From: UBA3478 sp965662045
GTDB lineage: Bacteria > Bacteroidota > Bacteroidia > Flavobacteriales > Flavobacteriaceae
DNA: 64,000 nucleotides
Assembly: GCA_965662045.1 (NCBI GenBank)
Contig: CBFIGE010000003.1
Coordinates: 101,563 to 165,562 of the forward strand
Reading direction: 5' to 3'
The notes beneath the pieces were generated by a model. That model did no database searches and was not told the DNA's origin. It worked only from the letters and a program-made list of their open reading frames with translations. Of the stretch, positions 25,433 to 34,540 are shown piece by piece. Each line of letters opens with the position of its first letter. Positions within the stretch are counted from its first letter, which is position 1. Both the position numbers and the translations under genes were made by a program.

Positions 25433-27025
25433 GTGAAGATATTTGACTTAAACAATAGGGTTGACGGAAGTATTAAGGATGACTTGCTTTCTGGGTTAAC
25501 AGTAGCATTGGCTTTAGTTCCTGAAGCAGTGGCATTTGCATTTGTGGCAGGGATTTCTCCAATTATCGGGTTGTACGGAGCCTTTTTAATGGGGTTTATA
25601 ACTTCTATTTTTGGTGGTAGACCTGGAATGATATCTGGAGCAACAGGCGCTATGGCTGTGGTTATGGTCAATCTAGTTTCAGAAGGATCAGAAATTGGTG
25701 GCAGTGATTTTGCAGGTCTTCAATATTTATTCGTTACACTCATTTTAGCGGGATTAATTCAAATAGCCGCTGGGGTTTTAAGGCTTGGAAAATTCGTAAG
25801 AATGATTCCCCATTCAGTTATGATGGGATTTGTGAATGGACTGGCTATTGTGATTTTCATCTCTCAATTAGGTATGTTTAAAAGTCAAGGAGATTGGCTT
25901 ATCGGATCATCACTTTGGATAATGATCGGATTGGTGCTGGCTACCATGGCTATCATGTTTATATTACCAAAAATAACCGTGAAAATTCCAGCAGCACTTA
26001 CAGCAATAGTTATTGTTTCTTGTATTGTAATTTTTGGAAATCTCGAAACAGAGACCGTGAGAAGTTTTATTCAAGCCAACGGTGGAACGGGCATAAAAGC
26101 CGGCTTTCCTTCATTTTCAATTCCATTGATTCCGTTCAACATTGAGAGTTTAGTCTTTATATTTCCATATGCCTTGATCCTCGCGGCCATTGGATTGATA
26201 GAATCTTTAATGACATTAAACCTCATTGATGAACTTACAGAGTCCCATGGAAGTGGTAACAGAGAATGTGCAGCCCAAGGTTTAGGTAATATTGTCAATG
26301 GTTTTTTTGGTGGCATGGGAGGATGTGCGATGATTGGACAGAGCATTATCAATATAAAATCTGGAGGTCGCGGAAGACTTTCTGGGATCACCGCATCATT
26401 ATCACTACTCATGTTTATTTTGTTTGGTTCTTCTTTGATAGAGCAAGTCCCTATTGCGGCATTAGTTGGAGTGATGTTCATGGTCGTTATCGGTACATTT
26501 GAATGGAGTACATTCAAAATTTTAAATAAAGTTCCCATCGCTGATATCTTGGTAATTCTTATCGTAACAGGATTAACGGTAATTTTTGATTTAGCCATTG
26601 CTGTGTTTACAGGAGTAATTATTTCTTCATTGGTTTTTGCATGGGAAAACGCTATACGTATTCGCGCAAGAAAGAATATAGATGTTCACGGAGTTAAACA
26701 TTATGAGATTTATGGGCCTCTATTTTTTGGATCTATAGAACTCTTCAATAGTAAATTTGACATTGCCAATGATCCTGATGAGGTAATTATCAATTTCAAG
26801 GAGTCTAGAATAATGGATCAATCGGCCATTGAATGCATCAATAAACTTACAGAACGCTATCTAAAAATGAATAAAAGAGTGCACTTGCGACATCTTTCTT
26901 CTGACTGCGTCAAACTCATAAGGAAAGCTGAAAAAATTTGTGAGGTTAATATTCTAGAAGATCCAGATTATTTTGTAGCCATCGATGACTACAGAAAAGC
27001 GCAGGCTTCATTAAAGGCTCAGTAA
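25433..27025 (+). CDS. SulP family inorganic anion transporter with STAS domain
   Basis: About 530 residues from GTG 25433 (MKIFDLNNR), chosen because the family start matches and the promoter element lies just upstream. The membrane part has 12-14 helices with the SulP signature GLTVALALVPEAVAFAFVAG near residue 20, the GGRPGMISGATGAMAVVMV block and NGFFGGMGGCAMIGQS. A C-terminal STAS domain (about 440-525) follows. The family exchanges or imports sulfate, bicarbonate or other anions; the substrate is not decidable. It stands alone, divergent from the DUF6090 gene. Confidence 0.92.
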   Translation: MKIFDLNNRVDGSIKDDLLSGLTVALALVPEAVAFAFVAGISPIIGLYGAFLMGFITSIFGGRPGMISGATGAMAVVMVNLVSEGSEIGGSDFAGLQYLFVTLILAGLIQIAAGVLRLGKFVRMIPHSVMMGFVNGLAIVIFISQLGMFKSQGDWLIGSSLWIMIGLVLATMAIMFILPKITVKIPAALTAIVIVSCIVIFGNLETETVRSFIQANGGTGIKAGFPSFSIPLIPFNIESLVFIFPYALILAAIGLIESLMTLNLIDELTESHGSGNRECAAQGLGNIVNGFFGGMGGCAMIGQSIINIKSGGRGRLSGITASLSLLMFILFGSSLIEQVPIAALVGVMFMVVIGTFEWSTFKILNKVPIADILVILIVTGLTVIFDLAIAVFTGVIISSLVFAWENAIRIRARKNIDVHGVKHYEIYGPLFFGSIELFNSKFDIANDPDEVIINFKESRIMDQSAIECINKLTERYLKMNKRVHLRHLSSDCVKLIRKAEKICEVNILEDPDYFVAIDDYRKAQASLKAQ

Positions 27026-27120
27026 TTATTAGAGGATAAGAGCGCACCGATAGTAAGCATTAAAAAAGCATAAGATTCGTATTTTAAGGCTTGCTATGCC
27101 TGTTATTAAACAAATCAGTT

Positions 27121-27579
27121 CTATAGCTTGAAGTGTATCTTCATTCCTTCGTGCGAGTCGACAAATCCTAAATCAAGGTAAAACTTAATGGCTTCTGGTC
27201 GTTGTTTATCCGTGGTCAACTGCAAGACATGAGCTTTTCTCTCTTGCGCTCTTTTGATTGCCCATTCAAACATCTCTGTACCTACTCCCTTGCCGCGGAA
27301 TTTTTTGTGAATCCTAACAGCCTCAATTTGTGCTCTTATTCCACCTTGATATGTGAGGTACTGAATGAAACTAAGTTGAAGCGTTCCTATAACTTTCCCA
27401 TGATCTGTTTCGACGACTATCAATTCTTGATTAGGATCAGAAGTGATATTTTCAAATGCTTTCAAGTAGTTTTTAGGAAGTGGTTCTCTATAGTCTTCTC
27501 TCTTTGCTGCTAACTTGTCATCAGCAATCATTTTAACAATAAACGGAACATCTTCGGTTGTAGCTCTTCTAAACTTCAT
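27121..27579 (-). CDS. GNAT family N-acetyltransferase
   Basis: A 152-residue protein. The acetyl-CoA binding motif A reads RGKGVGTEMFEWAIKRAQ (about 94-111), preceded by strand IEAVRIHKKF and followed by LTTDKQRPEAIKFYLDLGF, the usual motif B. The closest recognisable pattern is the small GNATs acting on amino acids or small amines, but no substrate can be assigned. Confidence 0.9.
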   Translation of the reverse strand: MKFRRATTEDVPFIVKMIADDKLAAKREDYREPLPKNYLKAFENITSDPNQELIVVETDHGKVIGTLQLSFIQYLTYQGGIRAQIEAVRIHKKFRGKGVGTEMFEWAIKRAQERKAHVLQLTTDKQRPEAIKFYLDLGFVDSHEGMKIHFKL

Positions 27580-27668
27580 GTTTTAAAGTTAATTAAAGAA
27601 AAATGTCAAACTACTTTTTTAAGTATTTAATGGGCTTGTAGTGAATCGACAGTATTAAAAAAGAAAAG

Positions 27669-27692
27669 GGAGACATCTATTCAGATATCTCC
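27669..27692. terminator. Stem-loop terminator
   Basis: GGAGACATCT and AGATATCTCC form a 10-pair stem with one mismatch and a 4-base loop (ATTC), flanked by an A-rich run on the left and TTT on the right, so it could work on both strands. It aligns without gaps to the segment just behind the intact tRNA-Leu (29661-29690). Confidence 0.55.
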
Positions 27693-27699
27693 TTTAATG

Positions 27700-27746
27700 T
27701 ACCCTAGGCAGAACTTAAATTCGAACGATCACAATGGCCATTGGAT
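27700..27746 (-). pseudogene. Degenerate copy of the 3' part of tRNA-Leu
   Basis: These 47 bases align without gaps to 29695-29741 of the intact tRNA-Leu with 10 differences, most of them transitions; CACAATGGCCATTGGAT is identical in both. The match covers the acceptor 3' strand, T arm, variable arm and part of the anticodon stem, and stops before the anticodon. The homology continues on the 3' side into the terminator. It cannot fold as a functional tRNA. It may be an old attachment-site duplicate or a decayed tandem tRNA copy. Confidence 0.7.
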
Positions 27747-27772
27747 GCTGAGACATCTTGATTTTTTTGTAG

Positions 27773-29215
27773 CTAGTGTTTTTCTAAGGAATGAGTATTA
27801 GCTTGGTTCAACTGATATTCATAGGCACCAATATCACGAGTTCCAACTATTGAATTACCATCTAAATCCATATTATAGTGTCCCTCTTTAGATCCCTTAT
27901 CTATTGCCGGACTAAATTGTGTCAGGTGGTAGTCACCAGCTTCGAGGTTCACAACATTCGGATTTGCAATAATCGCTGTTGCTGCTAGTTCAGTGTTTTC
28001 TGATTTGATTGGGCTAAAAAGAATATTGGGGCCATCAACATTATAAAAAAGGTTGTTACTGTGGTTGATGTGTGCAAGCGGATAACCAAGATATATCCTA
28101 TTGCCCTTACCAATATTTTCTTCATAGTTAGAATTGGTTTCTTTTTCTACCACTACAACCAGATTATTTCTATATGTGGTGGGGTATTCTGTTGCCAATT
28201 TATCTTCATCGTTTTCGCAGAAAACGTTTGATTCTATGTCCGCAGATTCCCACTTCCTGTATATGGTATTGTTTTCAACGAATGAATTAGTCAGTGGCGC
28301 CCAAAATTGGGTAAACGTTCTATAATCAGTGGATTCATTGTATGCAATTACAATATTGTCATAAATTCTATTCTCAATTCTGCAATCAGCATCACCATTA
28401 CCGCAGATGTCGAAGTTGTAACTAATTTCACAAAATCCCATGCACTCACTTGATTTATTGTGATGAATATAAATGTTGTTTCTCAAGTTCCTTCCATCGT
28501 CAATTTCTATTGCTCCCCCATCGCCTCCCCATTCACCGCCCATAGAGTGATAATTATGTATCTCGTTCCAGGAAACCTCCTGATTGCCCATTCCAAGGCG
28601 AATTCCAATTGGCCCCCAGTAAGGAAACATAATGGGTCTATTGCAATCGTGTACGTTATTTTTAGTAATAAGTGTGTGCTCACCATAGGAATTAATCCCA
28701 ATTGGGCAATCTTCCACTTCATTATTTCGTACGATGCAGTGGTCTGCACCTAGATTTATTTTTATTCCCCCAATTTTCCACACATTTAAATATCCCCGAC
28801 CCGGAGCGTCATTGGTGCCGAAGCAGTAAATATTTTCAAGGATTTGATAGTCACCATTGAGTTGGATACAGTTCCCATTGTTGTCATTGTCATTGGTGTT
28901 TGTAAATTTTGGGGCATCACCTTTTCCCCAGGCTCCAATGAGAATTGGTGCATCCTTAGTGCCGTCACCATTTATCTGAAGGCCTTTGTAATAAGATGTC
29001 TGGCGTTTGAAATAAATTTTGTCTCCTGGTTTAAAAGTCATTGAGTTGACTTTTTCAATTGTCTGCCAAGCTTTTTTGCGACTAGTGCCGCTATTGCTGT
29101 CGTTACCATATTCTGCATCCACAAAGTATCTCACGTCTTTCGAAAAATCGCAAGAAAAAAGAATGAAAATTACGATGCCGATATTTAAAATAGTAAAAAG
29201 TCTTTTCAAGTTCAT
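27773..29215 (-). CDS. Right-handed parallel beta-helix lipoprotein
   Basis: About 480 residues from ATG 29215 (MNLKRLFTILN), with a lipoprotein signal ending in FILFSC (Cys near 22). The mature part begins YFVDAEYGNDSNSGTSRKKAWQTI, the usual entry to secreted beta-helix proteins. Repeated N-x-I/V-x-N coils follow (about 120-400), and the end is a choice-of-anchor-Q-like segment (SPAIDKGS, DLDGN, RDIGAYEY). Such folds bind or cleave polysaccharides; no catalytic set of pectate lyase is evident, so function is open. It lies alone between the intact tRNA-Leu and its degenerate copy. Confidence 0.85.
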   Translation of the reverse strand: MNLKRLFTILNIGIVIFILFSCDFSKDVRYFVDAEYGNDSNSGTSRKKAWQTIEKVNSMTFKPGDKIYFKRQTSYYKGLQINGDGTKDAPILIGAWGKGDAPKFTNTNDNDNNGNCIQLNGDYQILENIYCFGTNDAPGRGYLNVWKIGGIKINLGADHCIVRNNEVEDCPIGINSYGEHTLITKNNVHDCNRPIMFPYWGPIGIRLGMGNQEVSWNEIHNYHSMGGEWGGDGGAIEIDDGRNLRNNIYIHHNKSSECMGFCEISYNFDICGNGDADCRIENRIYDNIVIAYNESTDYRTFTQFWAPLTNSFVENNTIYRKWESADIESNVFCENDEDKLATEYPTTYRNNLVVVVEKETNSNYEENIGKGNRIYLGYPLAHINHSNNLFYNVDGPNILFSPIKSENTELAATAIIANPNVVNLEAGDYHLTQFSPAIDKGSKEGHYNMDLDGNSIVGTRDIGAYEYQLNQANTHSLEKH

Positions 29216-29227
29216 TTTTGTAAACAT

Positions 29228-29694
29228 TTTTTTATCATTATAGGTGTTTTTGCTCGAGATATAACAAAGTTGTTGCTAAAGAGAACATTTCTATAGATTA
29301 TATTTTATACTATTCTGTCATTTTTTATCACTCAACATAGTTGGACCTATGATCTAGACTATTTGTTTGAATTCAAGATAACTCAATTCTCGAACTTTTT
29401 TACTAAGACTTAGAACTCCTCTAAGATTTAAAAAAACCTTTGAGCACCAGGGAATAGAAGATTTTGTAGCGTAACCATTTATTTCAGCAGGAAGAAGGGC
29501 TAATTCATTTTAACTACTTGGAATTAAATTATAATGGAGATATGGCAAATACTACAGGTAATAAATTTGGAATAAGAAAAAAAAGAACCCCCATTTTAAA
29601 CAAAGGAATTGAACTTATAACACAGAGCATAAGTGTATTGAATAGAGTATGAAAATAAAAACGGGCGACAATCTTACGACCATCTCCCGTTTAG
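29228..29694. other. 467-base gap with little coding content
   Basis: AT-rich stretch between the beta-helix gene and tRNA-Leu. It contains one short reading frame (29542-29652) that resembles the start of a phage-type protein and, at 29661-29690, a weak hairpin (ACGGG/CCCGT with one internal mismatch) that probably ends the tRNA transcript. Nothing else was recognised. Confidence 0.6.
29542..29652 (+). pseudogene. Truncated phage-like reading frame
   Basis: A 36-codon frame preceded by GGAGAT. It begins MANTTGNKFGIRKKRTPILN, which resembles the start of Bacteroidota phage-type proteins beginning roughly GNKFGGRxKGTPNK. Two of the conserved glycines are lost, and the frame stops after SISVLNRV, far short of such proteins. 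I read it as a decayed fragment. The resemblance is from memory and short, so confidence is limited. Confidence 0.35.
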
Positions 29695-29779
29695 TACTCG
29701 AGGCGGGACTTGAACCCGCACGGCCACAATGGCCATTGGATTTTAAGTCCAACGTGTCTACCAATTCCACCACTCGAGC
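29695..29779 (-). tRNA. tRNA-Leu (anticodon TAA)
   Basis: An 85-base gene. The 7-pair acceptor stem is GCTCGAG/CTCGAGT with the G1-U72 pair usual in tRNA-Leu. The anticodon loop is CTTAAAA (TAA), the long variable arm is present, and the T arm reads GCGGGTTCAAGTCCCGC. The 3' CCA is not encoded (ACTA follows). It lies 57 bases downstream of tRNA-Gly on the same strand, probably as one transcript. Confidence 0.96.
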
Positions 29780-29836
29780 CCTTGCAACGCTTCAAAAGCG
29801 TAACGAAAATAAATAAAACAATTTACATTGTTTTAG

Positions 29837-29909
29837 AGCGAAAAACGGGATTCGAACCCGCGACCTCCACCTTGGCAAGGTGATGCTCTACCAACTGAGC
29901 TATTTTCGC
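29837..29909 (-). tRNA. tRNA-Gly (anticodon GCC)
   Basis: A 73-base gene. The acceptor stem is GCGAAAA/TTTTCGC, the D arm GCTCAGTTGGTAGAGC, the anticodon loop TTGCCAA (GCC) and the T arm GCGGGTTCGAATCCCGT. CCA is not encoded. Confidence 0.96.
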
Positions 29910-29972
29910 CTGTAATCCTTCTTGGTAGGGTCGGCAAATTTAAAACAATTCTTTAAAATTTAAAGGTATGTT

Positions 29973-32591
29973 TTAGATTTTATTCAGTAGTTTTTTGATT
30001 TTGTTGAGTTCGTTCAACGCTTCAATAGGGGTGAGGTTATTGATATCTAAGCCAATTAAATCCTCTTTGATTTTCAACAGCACAGGATCTTCAAGTTGAA
30101 TAAAGCTGAGTTGTGTTTGTTCTAATGCTTTTTGCTGGGCAGTAACCTCTTCTAATTGTGTAGTTCTTTTTTGTTTTGAACGACTTTCTTCCAATTTTAA
30201 CAAAATTTCTTGAGCGTGCTCAAGTAACTGTTTGGGCATACCTGCCATTTGGGCAACGTGAATTCCAAAAGAGTGATGCGAAGGACCTGCAATAAGTTTT
30301 CTTAAAAATAGAACACCATCAGCAGTTTCTTTAACTGATACGTTGTAATTTTTGATTCGACTGTACTGTTCACTCATTGCATTTAACTCATGATAGTGCG
30401 TAGCAAACAGCGTTTTAGCTCTGCTTTGATGATTATGCATATACGCAGCAATAGCCCATGCAATTGAAATTCCATCATAAGTGCTTGTTCCTCTTCCAAT
30501 TTCATCTAATAACACTAGACTTCGGTCGCTTAAATTATTTACGATTGCGGCGGTCTCATTCATTTCAACCATAAAAGTTGACTCACCCATACTGATATTG
30601 TCACTGGCGCCAACCCTAGTAAATAGTTTATCGATTATTCCGATTGAAGCGGAATTCGCAGGAACATAAGAGCCTATTTGCGCCATTAAAACAATCAGTG
30701 CTGTTTGTCTTAAAATGGCTGACTTACCGCTCATATTAGGTCCAGTAATCATCACGATTTGTTGGGAGTCCGGATCGAGTTGAATGTCATTTGCGATGTA
30801 GGGTGTATCAGATTCAAATTGTTTTTCGATTACAGGATGCCGTCCTGCTTTAATCAGTATTGATTGGTTTTGATGTATCTCAGGTTTGCAATAATTTGAT
30901 TTTTTGGCGCAATCTGCAAATCCAACCAAGCAGTCTAATCGTGCAACAGTTCGGGCAGTTTGTAATAATTCCGCTTTATATTTTTGCAATTCTTTAATAA
31001 GATCATTAAAAAGTTCTAGTTCCTTAGCAGCTATTTTTTCCTCTGCGCCTAGTATTTTTTGCTCATAAGTCTTAAGTTCTTCAGTGATATAACGCTCAGC
31101 ATTAACTAGTGTTTGTTTTCTTGTCCAGTTTTCGGGAACTTTATCCTTGTGGGTGTTTCTCACTTCAATGTAATATCCAAAAACATTATTGGAACTAATT
31201 TTGAGCGAAGGAATACCCGTCATCTCACTCTCTCGTTTGAGCATTTCATTTAAGAGCTCTTGACCCGAGTTTGCTAATGTCCTTAATTCATCTAGTTCTT
31301 GATCGTATCCGGATGCAATAACACTTCCTTTTTGAAGGAGAACAGGTGCTTCGGAGTCAATCGCTTTAGAAATTAATGCTTTAATTTCTGAACAACTCGC
31401 AATAAAAGAAAATAGTGTTTTAAGTTCATTTGGTTCACTCTTTTTTAAAATAAGATCTAAGGATATAACTTCTGTCAGACTCGTTTTCAAGTGATTTAAT
31501 TCACGCGGATTGATTTTAGTCGAGGCTAATTTTGCTGCATAACGCTCCAGATCAAAAATTGACTTTAAATGATCTTGAACCTGTCTTAATTCATCTATAT
31601 TATTGAAGTAGTGATGAACAATTTTTAAGCGTTGGTTGATCTTTGTTTCATCAGTTAGAGGTAAGGCAATCCAATGCTTTAGAAGTCTCCCTCCCATTGG
31701 CGTACAACTATAATCTAGGACGTCAAAAAGAGTAGTTGCCTCGCGATTTAGTCCAAACAATAACTCTAGATTTCTAATTGTAAAAGCGTCCATCCACATG
31801 TGATCATCTCTTCTCAGTACTTGAATATGATTGATGTGCCCCATCAATTTAGGTTGTGTTTGAGAGAGATAATAGAGCACTGCAGCAGCTGGACTAATCC
31901 CTAATTCATTCTCAAGGATACCAAAACCTTTTAGGCTATTTACCTCGAGATGAGAACATAGTTTTTGCTCCGCTTGTTCTACTTCAAAAATCCAGTCTTC
32001 AAGGGCATGTAAATGGTAAAGACTTATCCAAGAATCTAATAGAGCACTTTTTTGGGGTTTGGCATAAAGTAATTCAGTGGGATTAAAGTTTTGTAATAAC
32101 TTGTCAATATAGTGCTGATCTCCGGATGCGATGAGAAAGTTTGATGTGGATACGTCGACAAAAGCAACAGCCCATTTCTGTTGGAGTTTAAATACCGCCG
32201 ATAGATAATTGTTAGTTTTTCGTTCTAAAATGGCATCATTCAATGTTACCCCTGGAGTAATAAGTTCAGTAACCCCCCTTTTTACAATGGTCTTTGTCTG
32301 CTTGGGATCTTCTAATTGATCGCAAATAGCAACTCGATTACCGGCTTTTACCAGTTTAGGCAGATATGTTTGTAAAGCGTGATGCGGGAAACCAGCTAAA
32401 GGAGTTTGGTCGCCACCGTTGTTTCTTTGGGTCAAGACAATATCCAAGATGCGAGCCGCCTTTTGCGCATCTTCGCCAAAGGTCTCATAAAAATCTCCCA
32501 CCCTGAAAAGAAGCATTGCGTCGGGGTACTTACCCTTAATCGCATTGTATTGCTTCATAAGGGGAGTGGTGCTATTGTTCTTTTTTGCCAT
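29973..32591 (-). CDS. mutS: DNA mismatch repair protein MutS
   Basis: An 872-residue MutS1. The N-terminal mismatch-recognition domain has the Phe-x-Glu motif region (FYETFGEDA near 31-39). The C-terminal ATPase carries TGPNMSGKS (Walker A, near 610) and DEIGRGTSTYDG (Walker B, near 690), with a helix-turn-helix dimer end. It recognises base mismatches and small loops and recruits MutL. Its length is typical. It is divergent from a TrmH-like gene, with only 30 bases between the two starts. Confidence 0.97.
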   Translation of the reverse strand: MAKKNNSTTPLMKQYNAIKGKYPDAMLLFRVGDFYETFGEDAQKAARILDIVLTQRNNGGDQTPLAGFPHHALQTYLPKLVKAGNRVAICDQLEDPKQTKTIVKRGVTELITPGVTLNDAILERKTNNYLSAVFKLQQKWAVAFVDVSTSNFLIASGDQHYIDKLLQNFNPTELLYAKPQKSALLDSWISLYHLHALEDWIFEVEQAEQKLCSHLEVNSLKGFGILENELGISPAAAVLYYLSQTQPKLMGHINHIQVLRRDDHMWMDAFTIRNLELLFGLNREATTLFDVLDYSCTPMGGRLLKHWIALPLTDETKINQRLKIVHHYFNNIDELRQVQDHLKSIFDLERYAAKLASTKINPRELNHLKTSLTEVISLDLILKKSEPNELKTLFSFIASCSEIKALISKAIDSEAPVLLQKGSVIASGYDQELDELRTLANSGQELLNEMLKRESEMTGIPSLKISSNNVFGYYIEVRNTHKDKVPENWTRKQTLVNAERYITEELKTYEQKILGAEEKIAAKELELFNDLIKELQKYKAELLQTARTVARLDCLVGFADCAKKSNYCKPEIHQNQSILIKAGRHPVIEKQFESDTPYIANDIQLDPDSQQIVMITGPNMSGKSAILRQTALIVLMAQIGSYVPANSASIGIIDKLFTRVGASDNISMGESTFMVEMNETAAIVNNLSDRSLVLLDEIGRGTSTYDGISIAWAIAAYMHNHQSRAKTLFATHYHELNAMSEQYSRIKNYNVSVKETADGVLFLRKLIAGPSHHSFGIHVAQMAGMPKQLLEHAQEILLKLEESRSKQKRTTQLEEVTAQQKALEQTQLSFIQLEDPVLLKIKEDLIGLDINNLTPIEALNELNKIKKLLNKI

Positions 32592-32621
32592 AATTTTACC
32601 TAAAATACTCGCTGAATCAAA

Positions 32622-33203
32622 GTGAGCAAAACAAATGTTGATATTTTGAACAAATCGTTGAAAACTAACTTTAGAAAGCTTTCCAATTCTGAACTCAACA
32701 GATTGGCACTAGAGGAATTTAAAGAGGCTGAAAAAATTCCATTAGTGGTAGTTTTAGACAATATCAGGAGCTTAAATAATATTGGCTCTATTTTCAGAAC
32801 TTCGGACGCATTTAGAATTGAAGAAGTTTTATTGTGTGGAATAACAGCTCGTCCTCCTCACAAAGATATTAGGAAAACCGCACTTGGATCCACTGAAAGT
32901 GTAGCTTGGCGCTATTTTGATAGCACTCTCGAAGCTTTGAATGATTTAAGTGCTAAGAATTATAAAATCGCAGCTGTTGAACAAGCTGAAAACGCATGTG
33001 CCTTGAATGATTTCAAGATTGATTGTTCCAGCGGTTTAGCCGTTGTATTCGGACATGAAATTCAGGGTGTTGCTCAGGAGGTGGTAGACTTATGTGATGT
33101 CGTTATTGAAATACCTCAATTTGGAACAAAACACTCACTCAATGTATCTGTTTCAGCAGGAATTGTGCTTTGGAGTTTACATGGACAATTTTCCTCCAAA
33201 TAA
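32622..33203 (+). CDS. SpoU/TrmH family RNA 2'-O-methyltransferase
   Basis: A 193-residue SPOUT protein from GTG 32622. Motif 1 is VVLDNIRSLNNIGSIFRTSDAF (its first 20 residues near 43-62), motif 2 FGHEIQGV (near 146-153) and motif 3 IEIPQFGTKHSLNVSVSAGI (near 164-183). It methylates ribose 2'-OH in tRNA or rRNA; the exact site cannot be deduced. There is no N-terminal L30-like substrate domain as in RlmB, so the TrmH/TrmL-like branch is more probable. Confidence 0.9.
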   Translation: MSKTNVDILNKSLKTNFRKLSNSELNRLALEEFKEAEKIPLVVVLDNIRSLNNIGSIFRTSDAFRIEEVLLCGITARPPHKDIRKTALGSTESVAWRYFDSTLEALNDLSAKNYKIAAVEQAENACALNDFKIDCSSGLAVVFGHEIQGVAQEVVDLCDVVIEIPQFGTKHSLNVSVSAGIVLWSLHGQFSSK

Positions 33204-33205
33204 AA

Positions 33206-33230
33206 AACCCCAACAAAAATTGTTGAGGTT
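33206..33230. terminator. Stem-loop terminator behind the trmH-like gene
   Basis: AACCCCAACAA and TTGTTGAGGTT pair over 11 positions with one mismatch around a 3-base loop, starting just behind the TAA. A-rich sequence precedes it and only a short T run follows, so it is a moderate terminator at best. Confidence 0.55.
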
Positions 33231-33324
33231 TGATATAATGTTTGAGCTAGTTAGTTCATCGCAAGTACTCAAAAAAATTTCATATTCACAAAATTTTCTT
33301 AAAATTTTAATTATGGGTCAATAA

Positions 33325-34482
33325 TTAATCTGAATAGTGGTGATTTAATAATGCGTTTTCTATTTTGACTACGGTTTGTTTAAAGACTTCATTGTCAACT
33401 ATAAAGTCATATTTTTCGAGATTTAATTGAAGGCATTCAAAGTCTTTTTCTGCTTTGATATAGCGTTCATAACTCTTTATAATTTTCTTTAAATAGTTTT
33501 CTGATATTCCCACCATTTCGTAAGCTCTGCCTCTTTTCAAAATTTGACCTTTAATTGCCTCTAAAGGTCTTTGAAGATAAACGTATAGGGAAGGGTTTTT
33601 TAAATGTGTAAGACTAAAGTTATACCAGCGCTTATATAAATCTAAGGCGCTTCCTTTGAGATTTATCTCTGCGAACATCAAAGATTTAGAGAGGTGGTAA
33701 TCACTTAAGATTCCTTGTGATTTAGTTAAATGTTGAAAGTGGTCTTCGATTTGTTCACTTCGATCAGCCAAAAAAGACAATTCTACCGGTAGGCTGTATT
33801 TATCCTTGTTCTCATAAAAGGATGAGAGGAATGGATTTTTTTCAAAACACTCAAGAAAATAGGGAACTTCAAAAGTTTCAGCAATTTTTTGACAAAGTGA
33901 CGTTTTACCCACACCGATACAACCTTCAATACAAATGTAACCGCTATTTTGCCAAAATGATTTTCGGTTTATATGAAGAGTTTTCTCTACTGCAATGACA
34001 TCATTTTCATCTTCGCAATGTGCTAAGAGGTCCGCTGTGATGCGCTTATTGAGTGGATGTTCTTTTTCTGGAGCAATATCCATTAAAGGTTTTAGTACAA
34101 ATCTGCGTTGTGCTATTCTCGGATGAGGTAATTCTAATTGTTCAGTTTGAATGGTTTGGTCTTCGTAATACAACAGATCAAGATCAATAGGTCTGTTGGT
34201 GTAAGAAAAATGAGCCTTTCTTTTACGACCTAATTCCTTTTCTATAGATAGTAATTTATTGAGGACTTCATGAGCATTTAATCTTGTTTTAACAGTAATA
34301 CACACATTGATAAAATCATCTCCATCGAAACCAACAGCTTTATTTTTGTAGCATTTGGAGCGCGCCACAACAGAGCCAATTTCTTCATTAATTTTAAACA
34401 AAGCTTTTTGCAGGTGAATAAAACGATTCCCTTGGTTACTTCCAAGACCAATATGGACCTCTACTGTATCTGCTTTTCGCAT
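33325..34482 (-). CDS. folK: Bifunctional HPPK (FolK) - deoxynucleoside kinase fusion
   Basis: About 385 residues from ATG 34482 (MRKADTVEVHIGLGSN); an ATG at 34503 adds seven residues but is less family-like. Residues 1-150 are HPPK: GLGSNQGNR, the RPIDLDLLYY block and ELPHPRIAQRRFVLKPL. It pyrophosphorylates hydroxymethyl-dihydropterin in folate synthesis. Residues about 180-385 are a deoxynucleoside-kinase fold with P-loop EGCIGVGKTS and LID-like KRGRAYE. The usual DRS/ERS segment reads SDYHLSKS, so the kinase half may be altered in specificity. This fusion is common in Bacteroidota. The gene is divergent from sppA with a very short gap. Confidence 0.9.
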   Translation of the reverse strand: MRKADTVEVHIGLGSNQGNRFIHLQKALFKINEEIGSVVARSKCYKNKAVGFDGDDFINVCITVKTRLNAHEVLNKLLSIEKELGRKRKAHFSYTNRPIDLDLLYYEDQTIQTEQLELPHPRIAQRRFVLKPLMDIAPEKEHPLNKRITADLLAHCEDENDVIAVEKTLHINRKSFWQNSGYICIEGCIGVGKTSLCQKIAETFEVPYFLECFEKNPFLSSFYENKDKYSLPVELSFLADRSEQIEDHFQHLTKSQGILSDYHLSKSLMFAEINLKGSALDLYKRWYNFSLTHLKNPSLYVYLQRPLEAIKGQILKRGRAYEMVGISENYLKKIIKSYERYIKAEKDFECLQLNLEKYDFIVDNEVFKQTVVKIENALLNHHYSD

Positions 34483-34540
34483 ACGCCAAATTAATAATTC
34501 CACCTAACATTGATTATATTGCGGTTTAAAACTTTAGATT

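Noticed and set aside
26071..26598. A 175-residue open frame on the minus strand inside the SulP gene
   Set aside because: Shadow frame of a strongly coding gene; its sequence is low-complexity mirror of the membrane helices.
29340..29540. Possible small RNA in the gap before tRNA-Leu
   Set aside because: AT-rich with no stable hairpin, promoter-terminator pair or conserved element that I can see.
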